64,000 nt of DNA from Paenilisteria portnoyi (lineage in GTDB: Bacteria; Bacillota; Bacilli; Lactobacillales; Listeriaceae). The stretch is taken from assembly GCF_014322795.1 (NCBI RefSeq), contig NZ_JAASTT010000011.1, positions 1-64,000 on the forward strand. The letters run 5' to 3'. The translations under genes were made by a program, and so were the position numbers. This document shows positions 18,152 to 26,563 of this stretch, piece by piece (within the stretch, counting starts at the first letter, position 1; each line of letters opens with the position of its first letter). The notes below the pieces were generated by a model. It was not told the origin of the DNA and did not search any database. It was given only the letters and a program-made list of their open reading frames with translations.

Positions 18152-18184
18152 AAAAAAGACTTGCAATAATAATTATTACAAGTC
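18152..18184 (-). terminator. terminator after the DUF2238-like gene
   Basis: GACTTGCAATAA (18158-18169) pairs with TTATTACAAGTC (18173-18184) with one mismatch, followed by six T on the minus strand, 13 bases after the stop. Confidence 0.85.
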
Positions 18185-18196
18185 CTCGCTACGGTA

Positions 18197-18910
18197 TTAC
18201 TTTTTCACTGTTTTTTTGAATTCGAATTTTTCCATCCAACCTTTTTTGCGTTTCAGGTTGACGTACCCGATGATTGCAAATACTAAAGCTCCGAGGAAAT
18301 CGACGAACAGGTCTTCCATCGTATCTGACACCGCTGCGGTTCCAGCAAGCTTCGTGCCGTCTTCTAGCATTGTTTTTTGCATGTTCATGCCTAGCCATTT
18401 ATCGGATGAGAACTCATAAAATTCCCAGATAACACCTAATGTCACGGCGAAACATACGGCGAACAGGGCTACAAAAGCGGGGCTTAAATTCATCGGTGTG
18501 CGTTCATCCTCATTGAGAAGGGATATAACGGAAAATCCGAGCGCGCCGAGCATCGCACCACTAAATGTGTGCAAAATCGTATCCCAATTAGGAATCAAGT
18601 AGTAGAAACTTTGAACTTCTCCAAGGTAAATCGAGCAATACAAGAAAATAATAAAGACAAGATACATATTACCTGGAATTTCAAATTTAAATCTGCGTCC
18701 AAGAATCGACGGCAAGAACATCGCGACTAGCCCTAAAATACACTGACTAACCATCAAGGAATAATCGCTTCGTGTTGGCTCCCCTGCTGGCACACCGGTT
18801 TCTGGTGTCGTCATTACATTGTAGATTGAAAATACTAATGATATTAACAGTGATGCAAAAATAAATATCGCGATGATTTTTGTCCAATTCCACTTTCTGG
18901 TTTTCTTCAA
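18197..18910 (-). CDS. DUF2238/YjdF-like integral membrane protein
   Basis: Membrane protein of 237 residues with about six hydrophobic segments. The block WDTILHTFSGAMLGALGFSVI and the later LGVIWEFYEFSSDK match the DUF2238 (YjdF-like) family; charged residues within helices (Asp, His, Glu) are the conserved ones. Start is a TTG at 18910 with GGGAGTG 10 bases upstream. It follows nreC by 88 bases and ends the nitrite island. Biochemical function is not known; a link to nitrogen metabolism rests on position only. Confidence 0.7.
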   Translation of the reverse strand: MKKTRKWNWTKIIAIFIFASLLISLVFSIYNVMTTPETGVPAGEPTRSDYSLMVSQCILGLVAMFLPSILGRRFKFEIPGNMYLVFIIFLYCSIYLGEVQSFYYLIPNWDTILHTFSGAMLGALGFSVISLLNEDERTPMNLSPAFVALFAVCFAVTLGVIWEFYEFSSDKWLGMNMQKTMLEDGTKLAGTAAVSDTMEDLFVDFLGALVFAIIGYVNLKRKKGWMEKFEFKKTVKK

Positions 18911-18997
18911 ATGAATGTCACTCCCTTTTTCAAAACTATTGTCATTTATTCATTATAATGACTTTTTAACGAAAAAGGAAATTTAAACCGAAACTAT

Positions 18998-19648
18998 TTA
19001 TAGGTCGATGAGATTCTTCTTAATGGCGTATTTGACAATTTCGGCACGGGAAGTCAGGTCCAGCTTATTCATGATGTTGGACTTATGCGTCTCAACCGTT
19101 TTCACAGAGATACATAGCTTATTGGCGATTTCTTTGTTGCCGTAGCCGAGCGCGATCAAAGGTAGGACTTCTTGCTCACGATTGGAGAGTTGGACATAGG
19201 AATCACTGACTTCTTCACCGTTACTTTGTTGCAAAAATTGGCGTACGAGCGCGGTCGTTACTTTTGGATAAATGTAGGTTTCACCTTGTCGTAAAGCACG
19301 GATAGCATCTAGTAGCTCGTCATCTTTGGCATTTTTCAAAATGTAGCCGGATGCACCCAGTTTTAAAGCGCGGAACAAGTATTCTTCATCGTCATGCATC
19401 GTCAAAATAAGGACTTGAGTTGTTGGAAAGTTCTCCTTGATTCTTTTTGTGGTGACTAGACCATTTTCGCCAGGTGGCATGCTCAGGTCCATTAAAACCA
19501 CGTCTGGTGCGTGTCGCTCTGTTTCGAGATAGGCCTCCAAACCGTCTGCGGCATCCGCTACTACAGTCATGTCTTCTTGGGAGTTGATGACGAAGGAAAG
19601 TCCGCTTCTGACTACGGCATGGTCGTCTACAACGAGTACTTTGATCAT
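18998..19648 (-). CDS. nreC: NreC-type response regulator
   Basis: NarL/FixJ-family regulator of 216 residues. The receiver domain has the acidic pair DD at 8-9, the phospho-acceptor Asp54 in VVLMDLSMPP and the conserved Lys in YILKNAKDDELL; the LuxR-type HTH (LSNREQEVLPLIALGYGNKEIA...VKTVETHKSNIMNKL) fills residues about 148-205. It overlaps nreB by 4 bases. In Staphylococcus NreC activates nitrate and nitrite reductase operons under low oxygen; the same role is likely for nirBD here. Confidence 0.9.
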   Translation of the reverse strand: MIKVLVVDDHAVVRSGLSFVINSQEDMTVVADAADGLEAYLETERHAPDVVLMDLSMPPGENGLVTTKRIKENFPTTQVLILTMHDDEEYLFRALKLGASGYILKNAKDDELLDAIRALRQGETYIYPKVTTALVRQFLQQSNGEEVSDSYVQLSNREQEVLPLIALGYGNKEIANKLCISVKTVETHKSNIMNKLDLTSRAEIVKYAIKKNLIDL

Positions 19649-20679
19649 GTTGTTCTGCCTCCTTTTTGCTCGATTGGTATTCTGACAAGCACCTTTGTTC
19701 CTTGATTCGGTTCTGAACGAAGCTCGAATTCCCCATGCAAAAGTTCCACGCGTTCTTTCATGTTTAGCAAGCCTAAACCGCTTCCTTCTGCGGTGAAATG
19801 GTCTGGCGAAAAGCCGATGCCTTGGTCGTTAATTTCGAGTACGACCGTTTGCTTTGTTTTGAAAAGATAGACTTCGATTTCATCTACATCGGCGTATTTG
19901 GCTGCGTTGGTCAGTGCTTCTTGGGTAACGCGGTACAGCATGGTTTCGATGCTTGCTGAAAAACGCGTGCCATATAATTCGGAAACGAAGACGACATGAA
20001 CGCCGAACAGCTGCTCGTAACGCTTAAAATAGGCTTTTAGAGCTGCAAAAATACCAAGATCATCAAGGGATGATGGGCGTAGTTCTACAGCCATATTGCG
20101 AATGTCCTCAAGCGTTGTCGCGAGCATGGAGTCCATTTCGGCAATGCTTGATTCGTAATCTTCTTTTTTAGTCATATATTTGATTTTGCGAAGTTCAATT
20201 AACGTGCTGAAAAGGCCCTGCGCCAAGCCATCGTGAAGCTCGCGGGACAGGCGTTTCCGTTCGTTTTCTTGCGCGTTGATGACATATTCGGTCATTGTTT
20301 TTTGCTTCAGCACTTGTTCGGTTTGTTGTTGTTTCGTTAGGTTGCGTAAAAGCAGTACGCTGATTCCAGCAGATTCATCGATGAGCGTGTAGCTCGCACT
20401 GAACGGTACGTTCTCGCCGTTTTTGACGTTCAGAAAAATTTGGAAGGCTTCGTTGTCGATTCGTTTTCTCAAAGAACAGCCTAGACATGTGCGCTCTTCG
20501 AAAATCGAGGTGTAGCCGTTGCAATAAGTGCAGAAGTCATCCAAATTCACCACATAGCGATTGAGCAACTGATTTGCTGCAGGATTCGATGCGATGATTT
20601 CACTTCTATCTCGCAACAAAAAAACAGCGTCGCTCATCTGCTCATAGGCTTTCATGAATAGTTCGGATGTTATTTCCAT
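19645..20679 (-). CDS. nreB: NreB oxygen-sensing histidine kinase
   Basis: Cytosolic sensor kinase of 344 residues. An N-terminal PAS-like region carries Cys50, Cys53, Cys65 and Cys68, with the same CX2C-X11-CX2C spacing as the oxygen-labile iron-sulfur ligands of staphylococcal NreB. HisKA_3 with His149 (RELHDGLAQG) and a HATPase domain (NDQGIGF, GLGLLNMKERV) follow; no transmembrane segment is seen. Oxygen destroying the cluster would switch off phosphorylation of NreC. It sits 6 bases after nreA. Confidence 0.93.
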   Translation of the reverse strand: MEITSELFMKAYEQMSDAVFLLRDRSEIIASNPAANQLLNRYVVNLDDFCTYCNGYTSIFEERTCLGCSLRKRIDNEAFQIFLNVKNGENVPFSASYTLIDESAGISVLLLRNLTKQQQTEQVLKQKTMTEYVINAQENERKRLSRELHDGLAQGLFSTLIELRKIKYMTKKEDYESSIAEMDSMLATTLEDIRNMAVELRPSSLDDLGIFAALKAYFKRYEQLFGVHVVFVSELYGTRFSASIETMLYRVTQEALTNAAKYADVDEIEVYLFKTKQTVVLEINDQGIGFSPDHFTAEGSGLGLLNMKERVELLHGEFELRSEPNQGTKVLVRIPIEQKGGRTT

Positions 20680-20685
20680 TTCGCA

Positions 20686-21129
20686 TCATTCCTTTACTGC
20701 TAGTAAGCTTTGCTGCATCTTGTCAGCAATTATTTGAAAATCAGTCGGCATCGATGTTTTTATTTGTGTGACTTTACGGTAGCCTCCTAGCATGACTCCG
20801 ATAACCACACCCTCTGACATGATTGGAACCGCGATAATACTAGCTAAATTCTCGGTGAGTGCAATGGGGTATTCTTGAAGTGGCGCATCTCTATCCTGAT
20901 TTAGATTTTCAGAAATCATTATCCTTGCGGTTCGCCAAACGATTCCTGCGATGCCTTTACCCACTTGGAGAACAATTTTTTGATAGCGGTTATTACGGTT
21001 GCCGGCGACGTATTTCCAGCGTATTTCTTTTTGACCGTCTGCTGCAATCGCCGTGGCAATGCCGACAAAGTCCAACCCGAATTGGAGCCTGATATCGATT
21101 AGTTCGCTTGCAATATCTTGTTCTTTCAT
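20686..21129 (-). CDS. nreA: NreA-like GAF-domain nitrate sensor
   Basis: A 147-residue single GAF domain. In Staphylococcus carnosus NreA binds nitrate and restrains NreB. Here the fold (GLDFVGIATAIAADGQKEIRWKYVAGN, then IIAVPIMSEGVVIGVMLGGYR) and the position directly before nreB support that identity. Nitrate-binding residues were not verified. AAGGAGG stands upstream of the ATG at 21129. It lies 21 bases after the uroporphyrinogen methyltransferase gene, so nreABC is probably in the nir operon. Confidence 0.85.
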   Translation of the reverse strand: MKEQDIASELIDIRLQFGLDFVGIATAIAADGQKEIRWKYVAGNRNNRYQKIVLQVGKGIAGIVWRTARIMISENLNQDRDAPLQEYPIALTENLASIIAVPIMSEGVVIGVMLGGYRKVTQIKTSMPTDFQIIADKMQQSLLAVKE

Positions 21130-21150
21130 TGGTATGTCATTCCTCCTTAA

Positions 21151-22173
21151 CTACCCTTCTAGAATAACATGTGGCGGTTCGTTTTGGAATATGTGAAAGG
21201 TTTCATTTATTCCCAATCGGACTAATTCTTTTTGAAAAATTCGAGCTGGGGTTCCGTCGTGCAAAATGACGCCATCCCATTGTTGTTCAGATAAGACACG
21301 GGTGGTGATGTCGTCAAATCGCGCGTCGCCGATTGGGAGTACGTAAACGTGAGCGCCTTGTTCCGTATAGTCGCATATTTGGTCGAATGTAAGGCCTTTA
21401 TCCGATGCTAGTAGGTAGCGCTTGCCAAATTGCGGCATTTGTTCGAACCATGAGACTTCGCTGCGTTCTTTGACAACATTTCCGATAATGATCATGGCAG
21501 GGTTCGCCATGGTCGTTTGCGCTAATTCAGATTCGATGGTCGCAATGGTTCCTGTAAGTACTTGTTGGCGACCAAGCGTGCCCCATTCGATAATAGCGAC
21601 GGGAAGTTCAGCGAGCTCTGATTGCTTGGTGATTTTTTCGCAAATACGCGGCAGGTTTTCGATTCCCATGTAAAATGCGAGCGTGCCACCTCGCGCAAGA
21701 GTTGTCATATCGATTTCCGTGAGTGCGTTGTTTTTCTGATGACCAGTCGCAAAAGTCACATGTCCGTTGTGGTCGCGATGTGTTAGGGGAATTCCCGCAT
21801 AGATCGCAGCAGCGGAACTGGACGTGATGCCCGGAATGACTTGGTAGGTAAAGCCTGCATCTGATATAGCCTTCATTTCTTCACCAACACGCCCAAAAAT
21901 GGCTGGGTCGCCACCTTTGAGTCGAACTACTTTCTTGCCTTGCGCGGCGTTCGCGACGATAGCTGCATTGATTTGATCTTGGCGCATAATATGATGGCGT
22001 GGTAGTTTGCCACAGTATAAGAATTCGGCGTCTTTTTTCGCTAAATGGAGCAGAATCGGGTTGACGAGCCTGTCATAAATGATGACATCTGCTGTTTCTA
22101 GATGGCGCCGGCCTTTTAATGTCAGGAGTCCTGGATCGCCTGGGCCTGCGCCGATAAGGTAGACGTTTGTCAT
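21151..22173 (-). CDS. cobA: uroporphyrinogen-III C-methyltransferase with HemD-like tail
   Basis: Adds two methyl groups to uroporphyrinogen III, making precorrin-2 for siroheme. Residues about 1-240 are a complete SUMT domain (YLIGAGPGDPGLLTLKG, VVRLKGGDPAIFGR, GITSSSAAAIYAGIPLTHR). The last 95 residues (RYLLASDKGLTFDQICDYTEQG ...) look like part of a uroporphyrinogen-III synthase fold, too short to be a full enzyme. The ATG at 22173 overlaps the nirD stop as ATGA; longer upstream frame to 22233 is rejected. It corresponds to sirB of the staphylococcal nir operon. Confidence 0.9.
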   Translation of the reverse strand: MTNVYLIGAGPGDPGLLTLKGRRHLETADVIIYDRLVNPILLHLAKKDAEFLYCGKLPRHHIMRQDQINAAIVANAAQGKKVVRLKGGDPAIFGRVGEEMKAISDAGFTYQVIPGITSSSAAAIYAGIPLTHRDHNGHVTFATGHQKNNALTEIDMTTLARGGTLAFYMGIENLPRICEKITKQSELAELPVAIIEWGTLGRQQVLTGTIATIESELAQTTMANPAMIIIGNVVKERSEVSWFEQMPQFGKRYLLASDKGLTFDQICDYTEQGAHVYVLPIGDARFDDITTRVLSEQQWDGVILHDGTPARIFQKELVRLGINETFHIFQNEPPHVILEG

Positions 22174-22481
22174 GGATTCGTTACCAAATAGATTTTGCCG
22201 TTTTCGACGCTGGTTTCGTAGGTTTTGACACAACCTTCGTCAGGTGCCGCAACTTGTCCTGTTTCTAGCGATATTTTATAATCGTGAAGTGGGCAGAAAA
22301 CGTCGGTTCCAGACACCGTGCCTTCTGCTAGCGGTCCATTTTTGTGTGGACAGCGGTTTTCGATAGCTTTCACATTATCGTCTGATAGTCGGAATAACGC
22401 GATTTTGGCTCCGTCCATCTGGATTTCACGACCAATGAGCGGCGTCAAATTTTCTAAGTCTGCTACATATTTCTTCTCCAT
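22170..22481 (-). CDS. nirD: nitrite reductase small subunit (Rieske type)
   Basis: Small subunit of NADH-dependent assimilatory/dissimilatory nitrite reductase, 103 residues. The Rieske-type pattern with both Cys-His pairs (CPHKNGPLAEG ... CPLHDYKISLETG) is present, so it can hold a 2Fe-2S cluster; many NirD proteins have lost these ligands. The start at 22481 follows the nirB stop by 5 bases. An open extension to 22547 runs back into nirB and is rejected. Confidence 0.92.
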   Translation of the reverse strand: MEKKYVADLENLTPLIGREIQMDGAKIALFRLSDDNVKAIENRCPHKNGPLAEGTVSGTDVFCPLHDYKISLETGQVAAPDEGCVKTYETSVENGKIYLVTNP

Positions 22482-22486
22482 CGCGG

Positions 22487-24886
22487 TCACACTCTTTCTA
22501 CGTGGTATAGTTTTTGTTTTTCTTCGTCTTGCAAAACTTGTTTCCATGGGTCGTCACGGCCTGCGAGTGCCTCATCTAACGCGGCTTTTAGTTTCGCTTG
22601 TTCGACCGGATCAAGAATGATGTCGCGAACGTGTTCCATACCCATTCGTTCAAGCCATGGCGCAGTTCGTTCCATGTAGACGCCGGTTTCGCGGTAATAT
22701 TGGACGAAGGCGCTGCAAATATCGAGTACTTCTTGTTCGGTTGCGACGGTTGTTAGGAGTTGTGCTTCTTTGACTTCCGTGCCACCGTTTCCGCCAATGT
22801 ATATTTGGTAGCCGTTCTCGACGCAAATGATACCGTAGTCTTTGATGCCTGATTCGACGCAGCTTCTTGGGCAACCGGAGACGCCCATTTTGAATTTATG
22901 TGGTGTATCGACGAATTCGAATTGACGTTCTAAAGCTTCGCCAAGCGCGAGTGCATCTTGGGTGCCAAAACGGCAGAATTTCGAGCCGACGCATGATTTG
23001 ACGGTACGCAATGTTTTTCCGTACGCAAAACCAGAGCGCATGTCGAGTTCTTTCCAGATTTTCGGCAAGTCTTCTTTTTTGACGCCGTATAAGCCAATTC
23101 GCTGTCCGCCGGTTAATTTTAGTAAGGGAACATCATATTTTTCGGCGACTTTGGCGATTTTGATGAGTTGTTGTGGATCGGTTTGACCTGCGTACATCCG
23201 TGGAATGACGGAATAGGTGCCATCATTTTGAATGTTGGCGTGTAGCCGTTCATTGACGTAGCGGCTTTCTGGTTCGTCTGCGTGCGTTTGCGGCCAGATC
23301 ATGTTGAGGTAGTAATTGAGTGCTGGGCGGCATTTTGAGCAGCCTTCTGGGTTGCGGAATGCTAGGACGTGACGCACTTCTTTTGCTGTCTGAAGCTGTT
23401 TAGAGCGGATTTGGATGATAAGTTGATCGCGTGTATAGTCGGTACATCCGCAAATCCCTGCTGGTGCCGCGCTCACGAAATCGTCGCCAAGTGTATGTTC
23501 TAGGATGTCGCCGATGATTGGTTTACATTTCCCGCAAGATCCGCCAGCTTTCGTATGCGCGGTCACTTCGCCGATCGTTGTGAGGTTTTTGTCCGTGATG
23601 GCGCGCGTAATATCGCCTTTTGTGACGCCATTACAGCCACACACGGATTCGTCATCGGGCATTTCGGCGACGCTCGCACTTTCGGATTCGCCTGATTTGT
23701 GGAGCAGCGAAACGAGTGTGAAGTCAGTGAGTTCTTCTTCTTTTTTGAGTAGGTTGTAGAGGCGGTTACCTTCTGTTGTGTCACCGTAAAGTACGACTCC
23801 GACTAATTTCCCATCACGCATGAAGATTTTTTTATATTTATTTTCGATACTGTTAAAAATGGTGACGCCTTTGATTTCGGCATTTTCCTTGATATCGCCT
23901 GCTGAGAAAAGATCGCAACCGGAGACTTTGAGTTGAGTGAACATCTTGCTGCCGCGGTACCCTTTCGTTTCGATGTCGCATAGGTAGTCTGCGAGAACCT
24001 TGCCTTGTTCGTAAAGCGGTGCCACCAAACCATATGCGATGCCATTATGTTCCGCACATTCTCCAACGGCAAAAACGGCCGGATCAGCGGTTGTCATGAA
24101 ATCATCGACTACGATGCCGCGTCCTGTTGGAAGGTTCGCATGTTGCGCGAGCTCAATTTCAGGCTTGATTCCGATTGCCATGACGACAAGATCGGTTTCG
24201 ATTTGCGTGCCATCTTTGAATGCCAGACCGGTCACGCGTGACTTTCCTAGAATTTTGGAAGTAGCTTTTTGCATGAGGAATTTCATACCCTGCGCTTCAA
24301 GATCTGCTTTTAAAAGTTCGCCTGCTTTAGCGTCGAGTTGGGTTTCCATCAGCCAATCTGCGAGGTGGATAACGGTAACATCCATGCCTTGATCGAGGAG
24401 CCCGCGCGCTGCTTCCAAGCCCAGTAGACCACCGCCAATGACGGTAGCTCGTTCGTATTTTTTGGAGATTTCGATCATTTTTTCGGTATCTGCGATGGTG
24501 CGGAATCCGAGTACACCTTCAAGATCTGCGCCTGGAATTGGCAGGATGAAAGCTCTTGATCCTGTCGCTAAAATGAGACGATCGTATGTGATATTTCGCT
24601 TGGTTGTCGTAACGGTGTTGGTGAGCCTGTCGATTAATAGAGCTTGTTCGCTTGTATGTAGCGTGATGTTGTTGGCTGCGTACCATGTTTCGTCGTTTAG
24701 GATAATTTCGGGTGATGTCATTTTATTTTGCAGAATATTGGACAGCATGATGCGATTGTAGTTTGGATGCGGTTCGTCGCCGATGATTGTGATGTCGTAT
24801 TTTTCTGGATCGCGCTCTAGTATTTCTTCGATTGTGCGTACGCCGGCCATCCCGTTGCCGATCATGAGCAGTTTTTGTTTTGGCAT
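22487..24886 (-). CDS. nirB: nitrite reductase [NAD(P)H] large subunit
   Basis: Reduces nitrite to ammonium in the cytosol with siroheme. The 799 residues run: FAD/NAD(P) oxidoreductase (GNGMAGVRT at 10-18; GGGLLGLEAA at 151-160), two BFD-type 2Fe-2S domains (Cys416, 418, 451, 454 and Cys479, 481, 516, 519), ferredoxin-like half domain, then the 4Fe-4S/siroheme site with Cys632, Cys638, Cys672 and Cys676. All cofactor ligands are present and length is normal. AGGAGG precedes the ATG at 24886. A Rex-like operator and -10 lie just upstream. Confidence 0.97.
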   Translation of the reverse strand: MPKQKLLMIGNGMAGVRTIEEILERDPEKYDITIIGDEPHPNYNRIMLSNILQNKMTSPEIILNDETWYAANNITLHTSEQALLIDRLTNTVTTTKRNITYDRLILATGSRAFILPIPGADLEGVLGFRTIADTEKMIEISKKYERATVIGGGLLGLEAARGLLDQGMDVTVIHLADWLMETQLDAKAGELLKADLEAQGMKFLMQKATSKILGKSRVTGLAFKDGTQIETDLVVMAIGIKPEIELAQHANLPTGRGIVVDDFMTTADPAVFAVGECAEHNGIAYGLVAPLYEQGKVLADYLCDIETKGYRGSKMFTQLKVSGCDLFSAGDIKENAEIKGVTIFNSIENKYKKIFMRDGKLVGVVLYGDTTEGNRLYNLLKKEEELTDFTLVSLLHKSGESESASVAEMPDDESVCGCNGVTKGDITRAITDKNLTTIGEVTAHTKAGGSCGKCKPIIGDILEHTLGDDFVSAAPAGICGCTDYTRDQLIIQIRSKQLQTAKEVRHVLAFRNPEGCSKCRPALNYYLNMIWPQTHADEPESRYVNERLHANIQNDGTYSVIPRMYAGQTDPQQLIKIAKVAEKYDVPLLKLTGGQRIGLYGVKKEDLPKIWKELDMRSGFAYGKTLRTVKSCVGSKFCRFGTQDALALGEALERQFEFVDTPHKFKMGVSGCPRSCVESGIKDYGIICVENGYQIYIGGNGGTEVKEAQLLTTVATEQEVLDICSAFVQYYRETGVYMERTAPWLERMGMEHVRDIILDPVEQAKLKAALDEALAGRDDPWKQVLQDEEKQKLYHVERV

Positions 24887-24905
24887 GTGTTTTCCCTCCT
24901 GTTAA

Positions 24906-24923
24906 TTGTGAATATATGAACAA
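24906..24923. promoter_or_regulatory. Rex-type operator upstream of nirB
   Basis: Minus strand TTGTTCATATATTCACAA matches the Rex consensus TTGTGAA-N4-TTCACAA at 16 of 18 positions, with a perfect right half. Rex is an NADH-sensing repressor lifting repression when oxygen is scarce, and it is known to control nir genes in Staphylococcus. The site lies about 20-35 bases downstream of the predicted start point. Confidence 0.6.
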
Positions 24924-24947
24924 TTAATTATAAAATTAGATAATTTG

Positions 24948-24953
24948 ATTATA
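24948..24953 (-). promoter_or_regulatory. nirB -10 element
   Basis: Consensus TATAAT on the minus strand, 62 bases before nirB. No good -35 is found 16-18 bases upstream, consistent with a promoter that needs an activator, plausibly NreC. Confidence 0.5.
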
Positions 24954-25000
24954 CAGGATTAGGTGAATTTGGAGTATAAGGGAAAACACTGAAAAAGCGC

Positions 25001-25432
25001 TTAAATGCCAGCGCTCTGTCGTATTTTTTGAAGAATTTCTTTCGCTCGGGTTGGGTTGTCTCCGTTTGTCGAAATCGCGATGAGGTGGTCTTCTTGTTTT
25101 AGCGTCGCCATATTGAAAAAATCGGATCTGGATTTGTCGGTGCAGTCATTGATTAGTTGGCACGGGGAGGCGTCTTGGATGATTTGGGCGTTTACCACGG
25201 GATCATTTGTACAACAGAAAATGAGGAAAGCTTTCCTTAGATGTTGTGCTTGGTAGTTTGCTTGGATTCGGTGGACAGGCATTTGTTGTAAGTCTTCTGT
25301 GAATGTTGGTGCGACAACTGTGATGTGAGCGCCGGTTGTGAGTAATCCTCGTGCTTTTCTTGTGGCAATTTTGCCGCCGCCAATGATGGTGACGTTTTTG
25401 TCGGTTAATTGCAGGAGAATGGGGTAGCTCAT
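25001..25432 (-). CDS. sirC: precorrin-2 dehydrogenase (siroheme synthesis)
   Basis: NAD-dependent oxidation of precorrin-2 to sirohydrochlorin. The 143-residue protein has the Rossmann motif VTIIGGGKIATRKARGLL at 15-32 and the family's IANYQAQ...LIFCCTNDPVVNAQI and FFNMATLKQEDHLIAISTNGDNPT. The ATG at 25432 follows GAGGAGG and overlaps the chelatase gene as ATGA; a longer frame to 25510 is rejected. It is shorter than CysG-type proteins because the C-terminal region is minimal, as in other SirC. Confidence 0.9.
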   Translation of the reverse strand: MSYPILLQLTDKNVTIIGGGKIATRKARGLLTTGAHITVVAPTFTEDLQQMPVHRIQANYQAQHLRKAFLIFCCTNDPVVNAQIIQDASPCQLINDCTDKSRSDFFNMATLKQEDHLIAISTNGDNPTRAKEILQKIRQSAGI

Positions 25433-26130
25433 GATGTAGCCTCCTCGATTTTTCGTAAGACCCCAGCCGCGAGATTGGAATCTAATTCGAGGCAACTGGT
25501 TTCGCGCCAATTTGGGCTGATTTCATTGATTCCTGTGCGGATTTTATCGACGAGTTGGCCTGTGAAAAGGAAATAAGGCATCCAGTAGACGTTTCCGGTT
25601 AACTTCGCAGCGACTTGTTTGTAGTTTGGTTCACCGTGGAGCATGCCTAGCGCTACTTTGTGACCTAGTTGGGCGTTTAGTTTCGCGATGACACCTTGCA
25701 TTTGAATTCTCGGTTCGTCATAGGATGCACTTCCGTGGGCGATGACTAGAATGGTTGCGTCTGATTCAGGTTTAGCGTCACGGATTCGAGCTGTTGCCGT
25801 GGTGATTGTTTCAGGTTCAGCGCCAAATGTGTCAGCGATTCGGAAAATCACGTTCGGGTGCGCTGATTGCAAGTTGGCAACGTGTTCAGGGATGTCTTTG
25901 GTAGCGTGCATCGCTGGGAATAGGAGCATAGGCACGACTGTAATCTCGGTTGCGCCCTCCTGAATCATTGCCTCACCGACGAGTTGCATGGTTTCGTCTT
26001 CTTTTTCTAGAAAAGCGATTTTTTGGCAGGGTTCAGGTCTTTTTTGAATGATTTTTGCTACGAAAGCACGGAATTCGCGATTTTTTTCTGGCAAGCGGCT
26101 TCCATGAGCAACGTACATGATGGCTTTCAT
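25429..26130 (-). CDS. sirB: sirohydrochlorin ferrochelatase (CbiX/NirR-like)
   Basis: Inserts iron into sirohydrochlorin to give siroheme for NirB. The 233 residues contain two CbiX repeats, the first with catalytic His in YVAHGSRLPEKNREF (near residue 9), the second starting VIAHGSASYDEP (near 125). The ATG at 26130 follows GAGGAGG. In Staphylococcus the equivalent gene, nirR, heads the nir operon. Only 67 bases separate it from rqcP, and they are mostly a terminator, so its promoter is unclear. Confidence 0.9.
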   Translation of the reverse strand: MKAIMYVAHGSRLPEKNREFRAFVAKIIQKRPEPCQKIAFLEKEDETMQLVGEAMIQEGATEITVVPMLLFPAMHATKDIPEHVANLQSAHPNVIFRIADTFGAEPETITTATARIRDAKPESDATILVIAHGSASYDEPRIQMQGVIAKLNAQLGHKVALGMLHGEPNYKQVAAKLTGNVYWMPYFLFTGQLVDKIRTGINEISPNWRETSCLELDSNLAAGVLRKIEEATS

Positions 26131-26152
26131 TGTTTTTCCTCCTCGATATGTG

Positions 26153-26187
26153 AAAAAAGCTTGAAACCAGTCGTGCATCTCAAGCTC
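26153..26187 (-). terminator. rqcP terminator
   Basis: AAGCTTGA (26157-26164) pairs with TCAAGCTC (26180-26187), followed on the minus strand by a T-run, 11 bases after the rqcP stop. It isolates the nitrite island from the core operon. Confidence 0.8.
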
Positions 26188-26197
26188 GGATTTTCAT

Positions 26198-26476
26198 TTA
26201 TTCTTCGTCTTTACGTTCTTCTTTTAAAATCGTGTACATCTCTGTCGCGACTTCTTTGCGCGCATTTTCTTCTAAACGATCGATGCGTGCTGTCACGGTT
26301 TTTTGTCCGAATTTGATAACAAGTTCGTCTTCTACTTTGACATTCGTACCAGGTTTTGCGACAACCCCATTCACGGAAATACGGCCTTTTTCAGCGACTT
26401 CTTTTGCAACGGTGCGCCGTTTGATCAGTCGGGAAACTTTTAAAAATTTATCTAAACGCATTGTTACTGCCATCAT
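26198..26476 (-). CDS. rqcP: S4-domain ribosome quality control factor RqcP (YabO)
   Basis: RNA-binding protein that assists RqcH in adding C-terminal Ala tails on stalled 50S subunits. The 92-residue product is an S4 domain (MRLDKFLKVSRLIKRRTVAKEVAEKGRISVNG, split here across the motif) with a charged C-terminal helix. Start is taken as ATG 26476 after AAAGGATGG; the conserved core begins at the ATG at 26461. It follows the flippase gene, as in Bacillus and Listeria. Confidence 0.9.
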   Translation of the reverse strand: MMAVTMRLDKFLKVSRLIKRRTVAKEVAEKGRISVNGVVAKPGTNVKVEDELVIKFGQKTVTARIDRLEENARKEVATEMYTILKEERKDEE

Positions 26477-26563
26477 TCATCCATCCTTTGCTTGTAAAAT
26501 TTATCTTTATCTTCGCATGATTACAACTAAAAAGCAACTATCTTAGAAGAGTTCTCCCAAACA

